Shown piece after piece: positions 1 to 6,726 of a stretch of 16,036 nt of DNA. Under the pieces are notes generated by a model. The model searched no databases and was not told the DNA's origin. It saw nothing but the letters and a program-made list of their open reading frames with translations. The DNA comes from CBDUUP01 sp965370435 (GTDB taxonomy: Bacteria > Chloroflexota > Anaerolineae > Anaerolineales > UBA11579), in assembly GCA_965370435.1 (NCBI GenBank), contig CBDUUP010000055.1:1-16036 (forward strand), written 5' to 3'. The position numbers and the translations under genes were made by a program. Numbering within the stretch: position 1 is the first letter of the stretch; every line of letters starts with the position of its first letter.

Positions 1-85
1 CCCTTCATTGCTCCCCGTTGAGCAGATCCTTCTTTTGACCCCCTGAACACTTACTGATAAAGATATCTTCCAGAGTGGTCTAAAA

Positions 86-529
86 TTGGCCAATGGGACT
101 TTTTCGCTTTCAGAGATTCTTTGGCCAGGTGGAATAGTAGCAGCAACTATAAATCCCAGGTTGGCAGTTTTATCCGGCTGTGATACAGGGTTAAGTGAAA
201 ATGCACAAATCCCTGATGAGAATTTAGGATTGCATGCAGGGTTTCTTGCTATTAGATACCCAGGAGTCATTGGCAGTTTATGGAAAATAGATGACGTTGC
301 TACGAGTTTTCTTATGGATAAGTTTTACTTTTTACACCTAAAAAATAAGATGGAGCCTAAAAAAGCTCTTAGAAGTGCCCAACTATGGTTAGCAAAAGTA
401 ACACACAATGAACTTATCGCTACTTATGGTGAATTATATCCCCACTATGCTGATGTCGAAAGAAGTGAACAATCTTGCCCTTATGACGAGATCATATTTT
501 GGGCTGCTTTTCGATATTTTGGTGTATGA
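86..529 (+). CDS. CHAT-domain protein, C-terminal fragment (probable gene remnant)
   Basis: CHAT domains are caspase-like Cys/His protease domains, often fused to TPR repeats and used in stress or defence signalling. The fragment contains LAVLSGCDTG (about residues 26-35), the signature around the catalytic Cys, followed by the GFLAIRYPGVIGSLWKIDD segment and a C-terminal FWAAFRYFGV, where CHAT domains normally end. In-frame CHAT-like sequence (SGLKLANG) continues upstream of the TTG at 86 back to a stop at 44-46. Neither the catalytic His motif nor the usual N-terminal repeats can be read in any frame of bases 1-46, so the protein is 5'-truncated or frame-disrupted. No convincing ribosome binding site precedes 86. 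The stretch is AT-rich compared with the genes that follow. I see the Cys motif directly; that the fragment is dead is inference, since the missing part lies outside the window. Confidence 0.7.
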   Translation: MANGTFSLSEILWPGGIVAATINPRLAVLSGCDTGLSENAQIPDENLGLHAGFLAIRYPGVIGSLWKIDDVATSFLMDKFYFLHLKNKMEPKKALRSAQLWLAKVTHNELIATYGELYPHYADVERSEQSCPYDEIIFWAAFRYFGV

Positions 530-735
530 AATCATCATGTGTTTACGTATGGTATAAAAACTTCATCCGAATTATTTTAGTGATTAATTGCAACCCAAAA
601 ACTACTTTGCCCCCAACGCACAGACTGTTAACAGAAAATATGGCGGGCCATAGTCTGGAAACTGCCACAAGTAGCTGCACCCTCGGAGGTCCTTGAACGC
701 CCAGACCGTGGCAGATGAGGGGTAGGCCTTTGGGT

Positions 736-764
736 TTGCGACGGACGGGAAATTGGTATATACT
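736..764 (+). promoter_or_regulatory. Predicted sigma70-type promoter for the gene at 823
   Basis: TTGCGA (736-741) and TATACT (759-764) are separated by 17 bases, the optimal spacing. The expected start point falls near 771, leaving a leader of about 50 bases before the ATG at 823. The remainder of the gap after the CHAT fragment (530-735) shows no gene I can support. Confidence 0.5.
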
Positions 765-822
765 TCAGATATGAACGGTCATTTTCTATTCTCCGTTCAA
801 TACCCTTGAGGTGCATCAAACC

Positions 823-1500
823 ATGAAAGACCCTTCCCAACAACCCTTTTGGATGGACGATCCGAACCCGTATAGCGCCCGCTCTTCGGCCACGACTCGC
901 ACGCCAGCCTCCTCAGCGCTTCGGCAAATACTGGATAAGGTATCTCGTTTCTTTAACGTAATAATTATGCTGGCATTCGTGGTTGCTTTGGCGGTTGTGA
1001 TCATATCTTATCCCGATTTTGCGCCTGTAGGGTTGATTATGATAGGACTTATTCTTTTTTCTGTGGCTGTGAGTGTCTTTCAAACCAGACGGATGGGAGT
1101 CTCTGCTACAAACGCGGTGGAAATTCAAGATCAAGCCCAACAGCAAACCGGAGCTTCCCATATTGGCAGCGCGGTCCATGTCGCGGGGCACCCTCTACTG
1201 GAGAGAGATCAGGAGGTCGTCCTGGCTCTGCAGGACGACCTGCTCTATTTGTACGCCTACGCTAGTTCGCAATCCATAGATGCTTTTCCGGTGAGCGATA
1301 TTCAAACCATCCATACCGTCGTGTACGACGAGGACCGGATCCCCCATGTCGAGGTGATTGACATCACCGCCCAAGCGCTGCAATTCGAGATTCATTGGCG
1401 CGGGCAAACCTGCACCTGCCTTTTCCGGCGGATGCGGAAAGTCCGCCCCATAGATTGGTATCACGCTCTCCAACAAGCGCGCTTGATAGATGGCGGGTAG
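823..1500 (+). CDS. Two-helix membrane protein of unknown function, possible PH-like C-terminal domain
   Basis: I do not recognise this 225-residue protein. It has a polar Ser/Thr/Pro-rich N-terminus (residues 1-40), two adjacent hydrophobic segments (about 45-62 and 67-86) forming a membrane hairpin, a Gln-rich linker (about 99-110), and a soluble C-terminal domain of about 100 residues. That domain begins GHPLLERDQEVVLALQDDLL and alternates short hydrophobic strands, a pattern reminiscent of bacterial PH-like domains (inference, weak). The ATG at 823 is preferred over the in-frame GTG at 811 because GAGGTG at 808-813 is a good ribosome binding site, 9 bases upstream of the ATG. A well-formed promoter precedes it and no partner overlaps it, so it is probably transcribed alone. 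Confidence 0.75.
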   Translation: MKDPSQQPFWMDDPNPYSARSSATTRTPASSALRQILDKVSRFFNVIIMLAFVVALAVVIISYPDFAPVGLIMIGLILFSVAVSVFQTRRMGVSATNAVEIQDQAQQQTGASHIGSAVHVAGHPLLERDQEVVLALQDDLLYLYAYASSQSIDAFPVSDIQTIHTVVYDEDRIPHVEVIDITAQALQFEIHWRGQTCTCLFRRMRKVRPIDWYHALQQARLIDGG

Positions 1501-1622
1501 AATAGGGCGTTTTGTGGTTTTCACGCAACTGTAATGAATGTGGGGAGAGATTGCTATATACTCAGGGAGGATGCCAGATTGGCATTCGGTTAAATCCCTA
1601 ATCTTCGACTTACGAGGAGTCT

Positions 1623-2366
1623 ATGACCATCCCCGAAGCTTTTAATGCTTTGCTGCAATCTTGCACCTCCGATTCTCCTTTGTTTCCGCCAACGCTTTTA
1701 TACAACGAAGATTGGTTGCTGCGGCTGGTTCTCGACTGGTTCTCCAAACATGAGATAAACGACCATCCCCTGAACTTTGTGGAAGGCGCACGTTGGTACT
1801 CGGAGGTGTTGCTCCCCTCGGCATTTTCCAAGCGCCTGGGCAGCGACAAGACATTCGAGACCCGGGCCATTGCGGGGGCCGCGGTCGGCCATTTCAATTT
1901 CGGTAAAGAGGGAGAAACTGACTTGACGCTGGGTTCGGAGGCGGCTCAACTGGTCATTGTGGAGGCCAGGATATTTGGCGATCTTTCCTCTGAGACCAAG
2001 TTTTTCGACCAGGCGGCGCATAACGTCTCCTGCATTGCGGAAGTGCTCAAGCGCGCCCGGCTCAAACCAGAGGGCGTTCCCCGCTTAGGTTTTTACCTGC
2101 TGGCTCCTCAATCCCAGCTTGACCGGGACGCTTTCCCGGAAATGAAACGCCAAACTATCCACCTCAACGTCGAGCACCGGGTTCACGATTACGCCGGTTT
2201 CCAAGACCAATGGTACATTGATTGGTTTTCGGCCACTTTCGACCACATAGACATTCGCTCGATAAGTTGGGAGGCGGTGATCGAAACCATACAGGAAAAG
2301 GACCCTGCCTCTGCCGAGGGAATCGCTGAATTCTACCGGTGGTGCCTTGAGTTCAACAAATCCTGA
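1623..2366 (+). CDS. Hypothetical protein with PD-(D/E)XK nuclease-like core
   Basis: A soluble 247-residue protein without a name I can give. The centre reads like a PD-(D/E)XK core: ETDL around D100, then after ten residues a hydrophobic strand ending VIVEAR, with E114 and R116 in the E-x-K position, and FDQAAHN around D129/Q130 on the following helix. An upstream helix carries YSEVLLPSAF (E61), resembling the first acidic position of such folds. Arg replaces the usual Lys, so catalysis is uncertain. The start is firm: GAGGAG at 1614-1619 lies just upstream of the ATG. Its 3' end overlaps the next gene by 20 bp, implying coupled expression with that membrane protein. It could be a nuclease or a non-catalytic member of the fold. 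Confidence 0.75.
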   Translation: MTIPEAFNALLQSCTSDSPLFPPTLLYNEDWLLRLVLDWFSKHEINDHPLNFVEGARWYSEVLLPSAFSKRLGSDKTFETRAIAGAAVGHFNFGKEGETDLTLGSEAAQLVIVEARIFGDLSSETKFFDQAAHNVSCIAEVLKRARLKPEGVPRLGFYLLAPQSQLDRDAFPEMKRQTIHLNVEHRVHDYAGFQDQWYIDWFSATFDHIDIRSISWEAVIETIQEKDPASAEGIAEFYRWCLEFNKS

Positions 2367-3093
2367 GCCAAATAACCGCCGTTCATGTTCTTCTTGCTGG
2401 TTGAACGGGCTGGTCATCCTGGGCATCTTATGGGGGCTGGTAATATTGATTATTGTCGCCATACTGGAGCCAACCCCTGAATCCCTGACAATAATAGTAT
2501 CCATATTCGCCAGTGGGTTCTACACGTTATTCCTTTACTTCACCCGCTTCTTATGGCTGCGCTGGCTGGCGCGCCGCCCGCTTCTTTCTGCCGCGCTGCT
2601 GGGAATCTTCAACGCCGCGGTGGTGGAGACGGTGTTCTGGTTTTTTGAAAAAGTATTCGGCGCCGAGGGAGTCGCCGCGCACCCCAATTTGATCGTTGAC
2701 CTGGCGATCACCATGCCCTGGTACATCCTGATGGTCATTTCTTTCGTCCGGGTGCAGGCGCGATGGCGTTTCTCTGCGGCGGTGGTATTGTTGTTGGGCG
2801 CGGTCTACGAGACTGGTGGGGATGGCATTGTAGGCGGACTGGTCGTGCCCTTGCTGCTTGGGGAAGGACCCGCCTTCTTCGAGTTCTGGGTGATGATGGC
2901 GCTAGTCGCTTTCTGGCAGTTCATCCCGGTTTACAGTTCGATGGTCTTGCCGCCCGCCTGGATAGTGGCCGATGACATCTCAGTTTCACCTACCGCATCA
3001 CCGATCTGGCTCGACGCCTTGAAACCGCTGTTCTGGCTTATTCCTTTTACTTTCTACATCTTGGCAATACTATTGATATTGTCTTTTGTATGA
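2347..3093 (+). CDS. Polytopic membrane protein of unknown function
   Basis: A 248-residue protein made almost entirely of hydrophobic segments (about 19-40, 49-70, 79-100, 118-136, 142-172, 178-200 and 228-247), so about seven membrane passes. Acidic residues lie within or beside segments (E94 in VETVFWFFEK, E155, D159), and the N-terminus has a CSSC pair at 14-17. No family motif is recognisable; it lacks a CPBP-type EExxxR. The TTG at 2347 is the only start upstream of the first membrane segment and sits inside the end of the nuclease-like gene, so translation probably depends on reinitiation after that gene. This points to a functional pair. Nothing in the sequence shows a substrate. Confidence 0.7.
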   Translation: MSSTNPEPNNRRSCSSCWLNGLVILGILWGLVILIIVAILEPTPESLTIIVSIFASGFYTLFLYFTRFLWLRWLARRPLLSAALLGIFNAAVVETVFWFFEKVFGAEGVAAHPNLIVDLAITMPWYILMVISFVRVQARWRFSAAVVLLLGAVYETGGDGIVGGLVVPLLLGEGPAFFEFWVMMALVAFWQFIPVYSSMVLPPAWIVADDISVSPTASPIWLDALKPLFWLIPFTFYILAILLILSFV

Positions 3094-3245
3094 TTTGGAT
3101 TGATGATAAATGAAAGGCTAAAAGGACTGACCAAGATCAAACCGAAAGTTAGTGTAACAGGAAAAGATCAAATAAAGACTGGATGGGGTAAAAGATAACG
3201 ATAAACGCCCAATATGAGAACAATATGCATATAAGACAAAAAGGG

Positions 3246-3274
3246 TTGTATTTATGCAATTCATGTGTTATAAT
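3246..3274 (+). promoter_or_regulatory. Promoter of the ferrous-iron uptake operon
   Basis: TTGTAT (3246-3251), a 17-base spacer, and a perfect TATAAT (3269-3274) preceded by TG at 3266-3267 (extended -10). The predicted start point falls near 3281, inside the palindrome at 3275-3288. It lies in the AT-rich gap between the membrane-protein gene and the iron operon; the left part of that gap (3094-3245) shows nothing else I can support. Confidence 0.7.
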
Positions 3275-3288
3275 TTAGGCGCACCTAA
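3275..3288. promoter_or_regulatory. Predicted DtxR/MntR-family operator (metal box)
   Basis: TTAGGCGCACCTAA is an inverted repeat with perfect TTAGG/CCTAA arms around a four-base centre. It directly abuts the -10 box and covers the predicted transcription start. TTAGG...CCTAA arms are the hallmark of DtxR-family (IdeR/MntR-type) operators. The site precedes an iron transporter operon that itself encodes a DtxR-type protein, with a second one just downstream. Repression when metal is replete is the expected logic; which of the two regulators binds is not visible. Confidence 0.7.
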
Positions 3289-3338
3289 TAATATAATTTG
3301 TTTTAAATGAACATAGAACCTGTATTGGAGAACTTTAT

Positions 3339-4379
3339 ATGGTAGACCCACTAACATCTTTACTTATCGCCTTGCTCTTGTCTGCATTCGGGGCCGGGCT
3401 GTTTTGGCCGGAGCGCGGCCTGATCCCCAGGTGGCAGCGCAACCGCCAAATGACCGAACGCGTCCTGATCGAGGACGCTCTCAACCATATCCACCGTTGC
3501 GGTCGGAAGAATCACCAACCGACCGTGCAGAGCATCGCCGGGGCGTTGAGTGTATCGGCGAACCGAGCAGCCAGCCTCTTGGAGAAAATGGCGGCTCTCG
3601 ATTTGATCGCCATGCCGGAGGCGGAGATCAGTCTGACCTCCGCGGGTCGGGATTATGCCTTGCGTATCATCCGCGCCCACCGTCTCTGGGAAAGTTATCT
3701 GGCTGAAGAGACCGGCTACAAACCAGGGGAGTGGCACGACCTGGCCCACCGCTACGAGCACAACCTCTCCCCGGAAGAGATGGACGCGCTCTCCGCCCGG
3801 CTGGGGAATCCCAGCCGCGACCCGCACGGCGACCCGATCCCCACCGCTGGCGGGAAGATGGTGTCGCACGGCGGGCAGCCTTTGAACGCCATGCCGCTCG
3901 ACCAACCGCTCCGAATCGTCCATCTGGAAGACGAACCCGAGGCAGTTTACGCTCAACTGATCGCCGAAGGGCTGTATCCGGGTATGGTCATCCGCCAGAC
4001 CGAGGCGACCCCCCAGCGGGTGCGCTTCTGGGCCGACGGGGAGGAGCACATCCTGGCGCCTATTGTGGCCGCCAATCTCTCGGTTGTCCCCCTGGCTGAA
4101 TCAGAACCAACTGAACCCGAAAAACCCCCTGGAGAACGCCTATCTACCCTGGCGCCGGGGGAGCAAGCCCGGGTTTTGGGGCTTTCCCCCGTTCTCCGGG
4201 GGATGGAGCGGCGGCGTTTGATGGACCTGGGGATACTTCCCGGCACCATCGTGGTAGCCGAACTGCGCAGCGCCAGCGGAGACCCGACCGCCTACCGTAT
4301 CCGCGGAGCGATGATCGCGCTGCGTAAAGAACAAGCTAACTTAATAAACATTTCTCGAATCGAGGATATTTCGATATGA
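3339..4379 (+). CDS. Membrane-anchored DtxR-type metalloregulator fused to FeoA domain
   Basis: A 346-residue protein. Residues 4-23 form one hydrophobic segment followed by a basic stretch (RWQRNRQ), i.e. an N-terminal membrane anchor. Residues about 40-103 are a DtxR-like winged helix. Residues 104-170 are the metal-binding/dimerisation domain, with D46, H114, E118, H133, E140 and H141 at the positions of known DtxR/MntR ligands, H137 in the DtxR Cys102 position, and the conserved HGDPIPT. Two SH3/FeoA-like domains follow: about 188-252 and a clear FeoA at 266-343 (RRRLMDLGILPG, then GDPTAYRIRGAMIALRKEQA). GGAG at 3327-3330 supports the ATG. It is the first gene behind the metal-box promoter and overlaps the FeoB GTPase gene by ATGA, so it probably combines the FeoA role for the split FeoB with metal sensing. 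The helix plus DtxR layout resembles the end of permease-DtxR fusions known in other phyla (from memory). Confidence 0.85.
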   Translation: MVDPLTSLLIALLLSAFGAGLFWPERGLIPRWQRNRQMTERVLIEDALNHIHRCGRKNHQPTVQSIAGALSVSANRAASLLEKMAALDLIAMPEAEISLTSAGRDYALRIIRAHRLWESYLAEETGYKPGEWHDLAHRYEHNLSPEEMDALSARLGNPSRDPHGDPIPTAGGKMVSHGGQPLNAMPLDQPLRIVHLEDEPEAVYAQLIAEGLYPGMVIRQTEATPQRVRFWADGEEHILAPIVAANLSVVPLAESEPTEPEKPPGERLSTLAPGEQARVLGLSPVLRGMERRRLMDLGILPGTIVVAELRSASGDPTAYRIRGAMIALRKEQANLINISRIEDISI

Positions 4380-5227
4380 ACGACCAAAGAACTAAAGAGA
4401 TACAACCTACTTCGGATAATTGCGTCACCTGTCCGGTGCACCACGCCGCCAACCTACGCAAGCTGGGTGTGGACATGGAAAACTGGGATTACGTGGTCGC
4501 TTTGGCCGGGAATCCCAACACCGGCAAGAGCACCGTCTTCAACGCCCTGACCGGGCTGCGCCAGCACACCGGAAACTGGCCCGGGAAGACCGTCTCCCGC
4601 GCCGAGGGCGGCTACGTGTACGCCGAGGGGCGCTACAAACTGGTAGACCTGCCGGGGACTTATTCCTTACTCTCCACCAGCGTGGACGAGGAGGTGGCCC
4701 GGGACTTCATCCTTTTTGGACAGCCCGACGCGACCGTGGTCGTTGTAGACGCGACTCGTCTGGAACGCAACCTGAACCTGGCCCTGCAAGTACTGGAGAT
4801 CACCGACCGGGTGGTCATCGCCCTGAACCTGATGGATGAAGCTCGGCGGCATAAGCTCCAGGTGGACGACCGCCGTCTGGCCCGCGACCTGGGCGTGCCG
4901 GTGGTGCCTATGGCAGCCCGTTATGGAGATGGCATGCCTGATCTGTTGGCAGCCATCAACGACGTAGTGACCGGGAAAACGGTGGGCAAGCCCCATCGAA
5001 TTCAGACTATATCCTCTGAAATGAAACAAGCCGTCTCGAAGCTGGCGGCTCAAATCGAAGCCAACTACCCGGATCTGCCCAACACCCGCTGGGTGGCCTT
5101 GCGCCTTTTGGACGGCGACAAGCGCATAGCCGAAGCCTTGCGCAACGGTGAATTGGGGGATTTGCGCCAGGCCGATCCAAGACAAGCCATAGAAGATATG
5201 ACCTTACAATTGGAGGCCGCCCAATGA
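4376..5227 (+). CDS. feoB: FeoB GTPase domain protein (N-terminal half of a split FeoB)
   Basis: Cytosolic G-protein half of the ferrous iron transporter FeoB; it binds and hydrolyses GTP to control Fe2+ passage. All G motifs are visible: G1 GNPNTGKS (45-52), G2 Thr within GNWPGKT (T72), G3 DLPG (91-94), G4 NLMD (151-154), and a G5-like AARYGDG (180-186). A helical region of about 80 residues follows, as in normal FeoB, and the protein then stops where the membrane domain should begin. The N-terminus carries CVTCPVHH (C16, C19, H22, H23), a possible metal-binding cluster. Both ends overlap neighbours by ATGA (4376-4379 and 5224-5227), so the three proteins are translationally coupled. GAGG at 4362-4365 serves this ATG. 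Confidence 0.92.
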   Translation: MNDQRTKEIQPTSDNCVTCPVHHAANLRKLGVDMENWDYVVALAGNPNTGKSTVFNALTGLRQHTGNWPGKTVSRAEGGYVYAEGRYKLVDLPGTYSLLSTSVDEEVARDFILFGQPDATVVVVDATRLERNLNLALQVLEITDRVVIALNLMDEARRHKLQVDDRRLARDLGVPVVPMAARYGDGMPDLLAAINDVVTGKTVGKPHRIQTISSEMKQAVSKLAAQIEANYPDLPNTRWVALRLLDGDKRIAEALRNGELGDLRQADPRQAIEDMTLQLEAAQ

Positions 5228-6663
5228 CCGCTCAACAACTTAACCCCGCTGATGAGATCTTAGCCCAAGCCGAAGCCCTGCGATGGGAGGTGGGGGGCAA
5301 CTTCCATGAGACCATCGTGGAAGCGATTTACACCGACGCGGCCCATATCGCCGACCGAGCCGTCACTCGCTCGGACGAACGCCCCCGTTTTGACCTCGAT
5401 AGCGCAATTGATAAGCTGGTCACCAGCCGTACCTGGGGATTCCCGCTCATGTTGGCCCTGCTGACCCTGGTTTTCTGGCTGACCATCGCGGGGGCTAACG
5501 TCCCTTCAAAGATGTTGGCCGATTTCCTACTGGGCGTCGTCCATCCCTTCTTGAAAGGTGTGGCTGCCAGCCTGAGCATTCCCTGGTGGCTGGATGGTTT
5601 CTTGCTGGACGGCATTTATCTGGGCACCGCCTGGGTGGTCAGTGTGATGCTGCCCCCTATGGCGATATTTTTCCCGCTCTTCACCTTGCTGGAAGACTTC
5701 GGATACTTGCCGCGAGTGGCTTTCAATTTGGACAACATGTTCCGCAAGACCGGCGGGCATGGCAAGCAGGCCTTGAGCATGGTGATGGGCTTCGGATGCA
5801 ACGCTGCGGGCGTGATCGCCACCCGGATCATTGACAGCCCCCGCGAACGCCTGATCGCCATCATCACCAACAACTTCTCACTGTGCAACGGCCGCTGGCC
5901 GACCCAAATTCTGATTGCCACAGTCTTTATCGGCGCGCTGGTCCCCGCCCATCTGGGCGGGTTGATCTCGGCTTTGTCGGTGGTGGGGATCGCAGTTCTG
6001 GGTATCTTACTGACCTTTGCGATGAACTGGACGCTTTCACGTACCGTTCTCAAGGGTGAAGCCTCCACCTTCAGTCTTGAACTTCCGCCTTATCGTCCGC
6101 CGCGGGTCATGCAGACGGTTTACACCTCCATCATTGACCGCACCCTAATCGTGTTGTGGCGAGCCGTGGTCTTCGCCGCGCCGGCTGGAGCCGTAATATG
6201 GTTAGGCTCCAATGTCACCATCGGCGGCGTCAGCATTGCCGAGCATCTCATCACTTTCTTGAACCCGCTGGGCCTTCTGATCGGCTTGAACGGGGTTATC
6301 CTGGTGGCCTATATCGTCGCCATCCCCGCTAACGAGATCGTCATCCCTACCATCATGATGCTGACCGTGCTGGCCTCGGGGATAAGCGGCTTCGGCGGAG
6401 GCGCCGGGGTGATGTTCGAACTAGATTCGGCTGCGGATACCCTGGCAATTTTCACCGCCGGAGGCTGGACCCTGCTCACCGCGGTGAACCTGATGCTCTT
6501 CAGCCTCATCCATAACCCGTGCAGCACCACCATATACACCATCTACAAGGAAACGGGCAGCAAAAAATGGACTACTATCGCCACCATGCTGCCGGTCGTC
6601 TTGGGCTTCGTGGTGACTTTCCTGGTGGCCCAGGTATGGCGGCTGATCGCCGGGTTTGCGTGA
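5224..6663 (+). CDS. feoB: FeoB membrane (permease) domain protein (C-terminal half of a split FeoB)
   Basis: Inner-membrane half of the ferrous iron transporter. After about 70 soluble residues, which continue the FeoB linker (EAIYTDAAHIADR, then DLDSAIDKLVTSRTWGFP), come multiple membrane segments with FeoB landmarks: LLEDFGYLPRVAFNLD (155-170), the first gate-like GFGCNAAGVIATR (189-201, C192), FSLCNGRWP (218-226), ELPPYRPPR (286-294), IPANEIVIPTIMM (367-379) and the second gate-like NPCSTTIYTIYKETG (431-445). Classical FeoBs have GFGCNVPA and CSARLP at the first and second of these Cys sites, so this is a variant. At 479 residues it matches the FeoB membrane region alone. GGAGG at 5212-5216, inside the GTPase gene, is a strong ribosome binding site 7 bases before its ATG, arguing for a genuine separate protein rather than a sequencing frameshift. 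Confidence 0.92.
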   Translation: MTAQQLNPADEILAQAEALRWEVGGNFHETIVEAIYTDAAHIADRAVTRSDERPRFDLDSAIDKLVTSRTWGFPLMLALLTLVFWLTIAGANVPSKMLADFLLGVVHPFLKGVAASLSIPWWLDGFLLDGIYLGTAWVVSVMLPPMAIFFPLFTLLEDFGYLPRVAFNLDNMFRKTGGHGKQALSMVMGFGCNAAGVIATRIIDSPRERLIAIITNNFSLCNGRWPTQILIATVFIGALVPAHLGGLISALSVVGIAVLGILLTFAMNWTLSRTVLKGEASTFSLELPPYRPPRVMQTVYTSIIDRTLIVLWRAVVFAAPAGAVIWLGSNVTIGGVSIAEHLITFLNPLGLLIGLNGVILVAYIVAIPANEIVIPTIMMLTVLASGISGFGGGAGVMFELDSAADTLAIFTAGGWTLLTAVNLMLFSLIHNPCSTTIYTIYKETGSKKWTTIATMLPVVLGFVVTFLVAQVWRLIAGFA

Positions 6664-6679
6664 CCAACCCGACTCAGGA

Positions 6680-6708
6680 TTGACAGCCGTCTTGACATTC
6701 GGTAAACT
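6680..6708 (+). promoter_or_regulatory. Promoter of the soluble DtxR-family regulator gene
   Basis: A perfect TTGACA (6680-6685), a 17-base spacer and TAAACT (6703-6708). The start point is expected near 6715. A second TTGACA at 6692-6697 has no properly spaced -10. This allows the regulator to be expressed independently of the iron operon that ends at 6663. No TTAGG/CCTAA palindrome is present here, so it may not share the operon's control. Confidence 0.6.
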
Positions 6709-6726
6709 AGATATGAATTGGCAAAT

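Noticed and set aside
499..696. 65-codon frame after the CHAT fragment
   Set aside because: It overlaps the end of the CHAT frame, is low in information and has no start signal; it looks like random open sequence.
3360..4049. Long minus-strand open frame opposite the DtxR/FeoA fusion gene
   Set aside because: It is antisense to a gene with clear domains, lies in GC-rich sequence where antisense frames stay open, and its residues show no recognisable motif.
6692..6720. A second metal-box operator at the regulator's own promoter
   Set aside because: TTCGGTAAACTAGA only half matches the TTAGG...CCTAA arms; autoregulation through this site is not supported.
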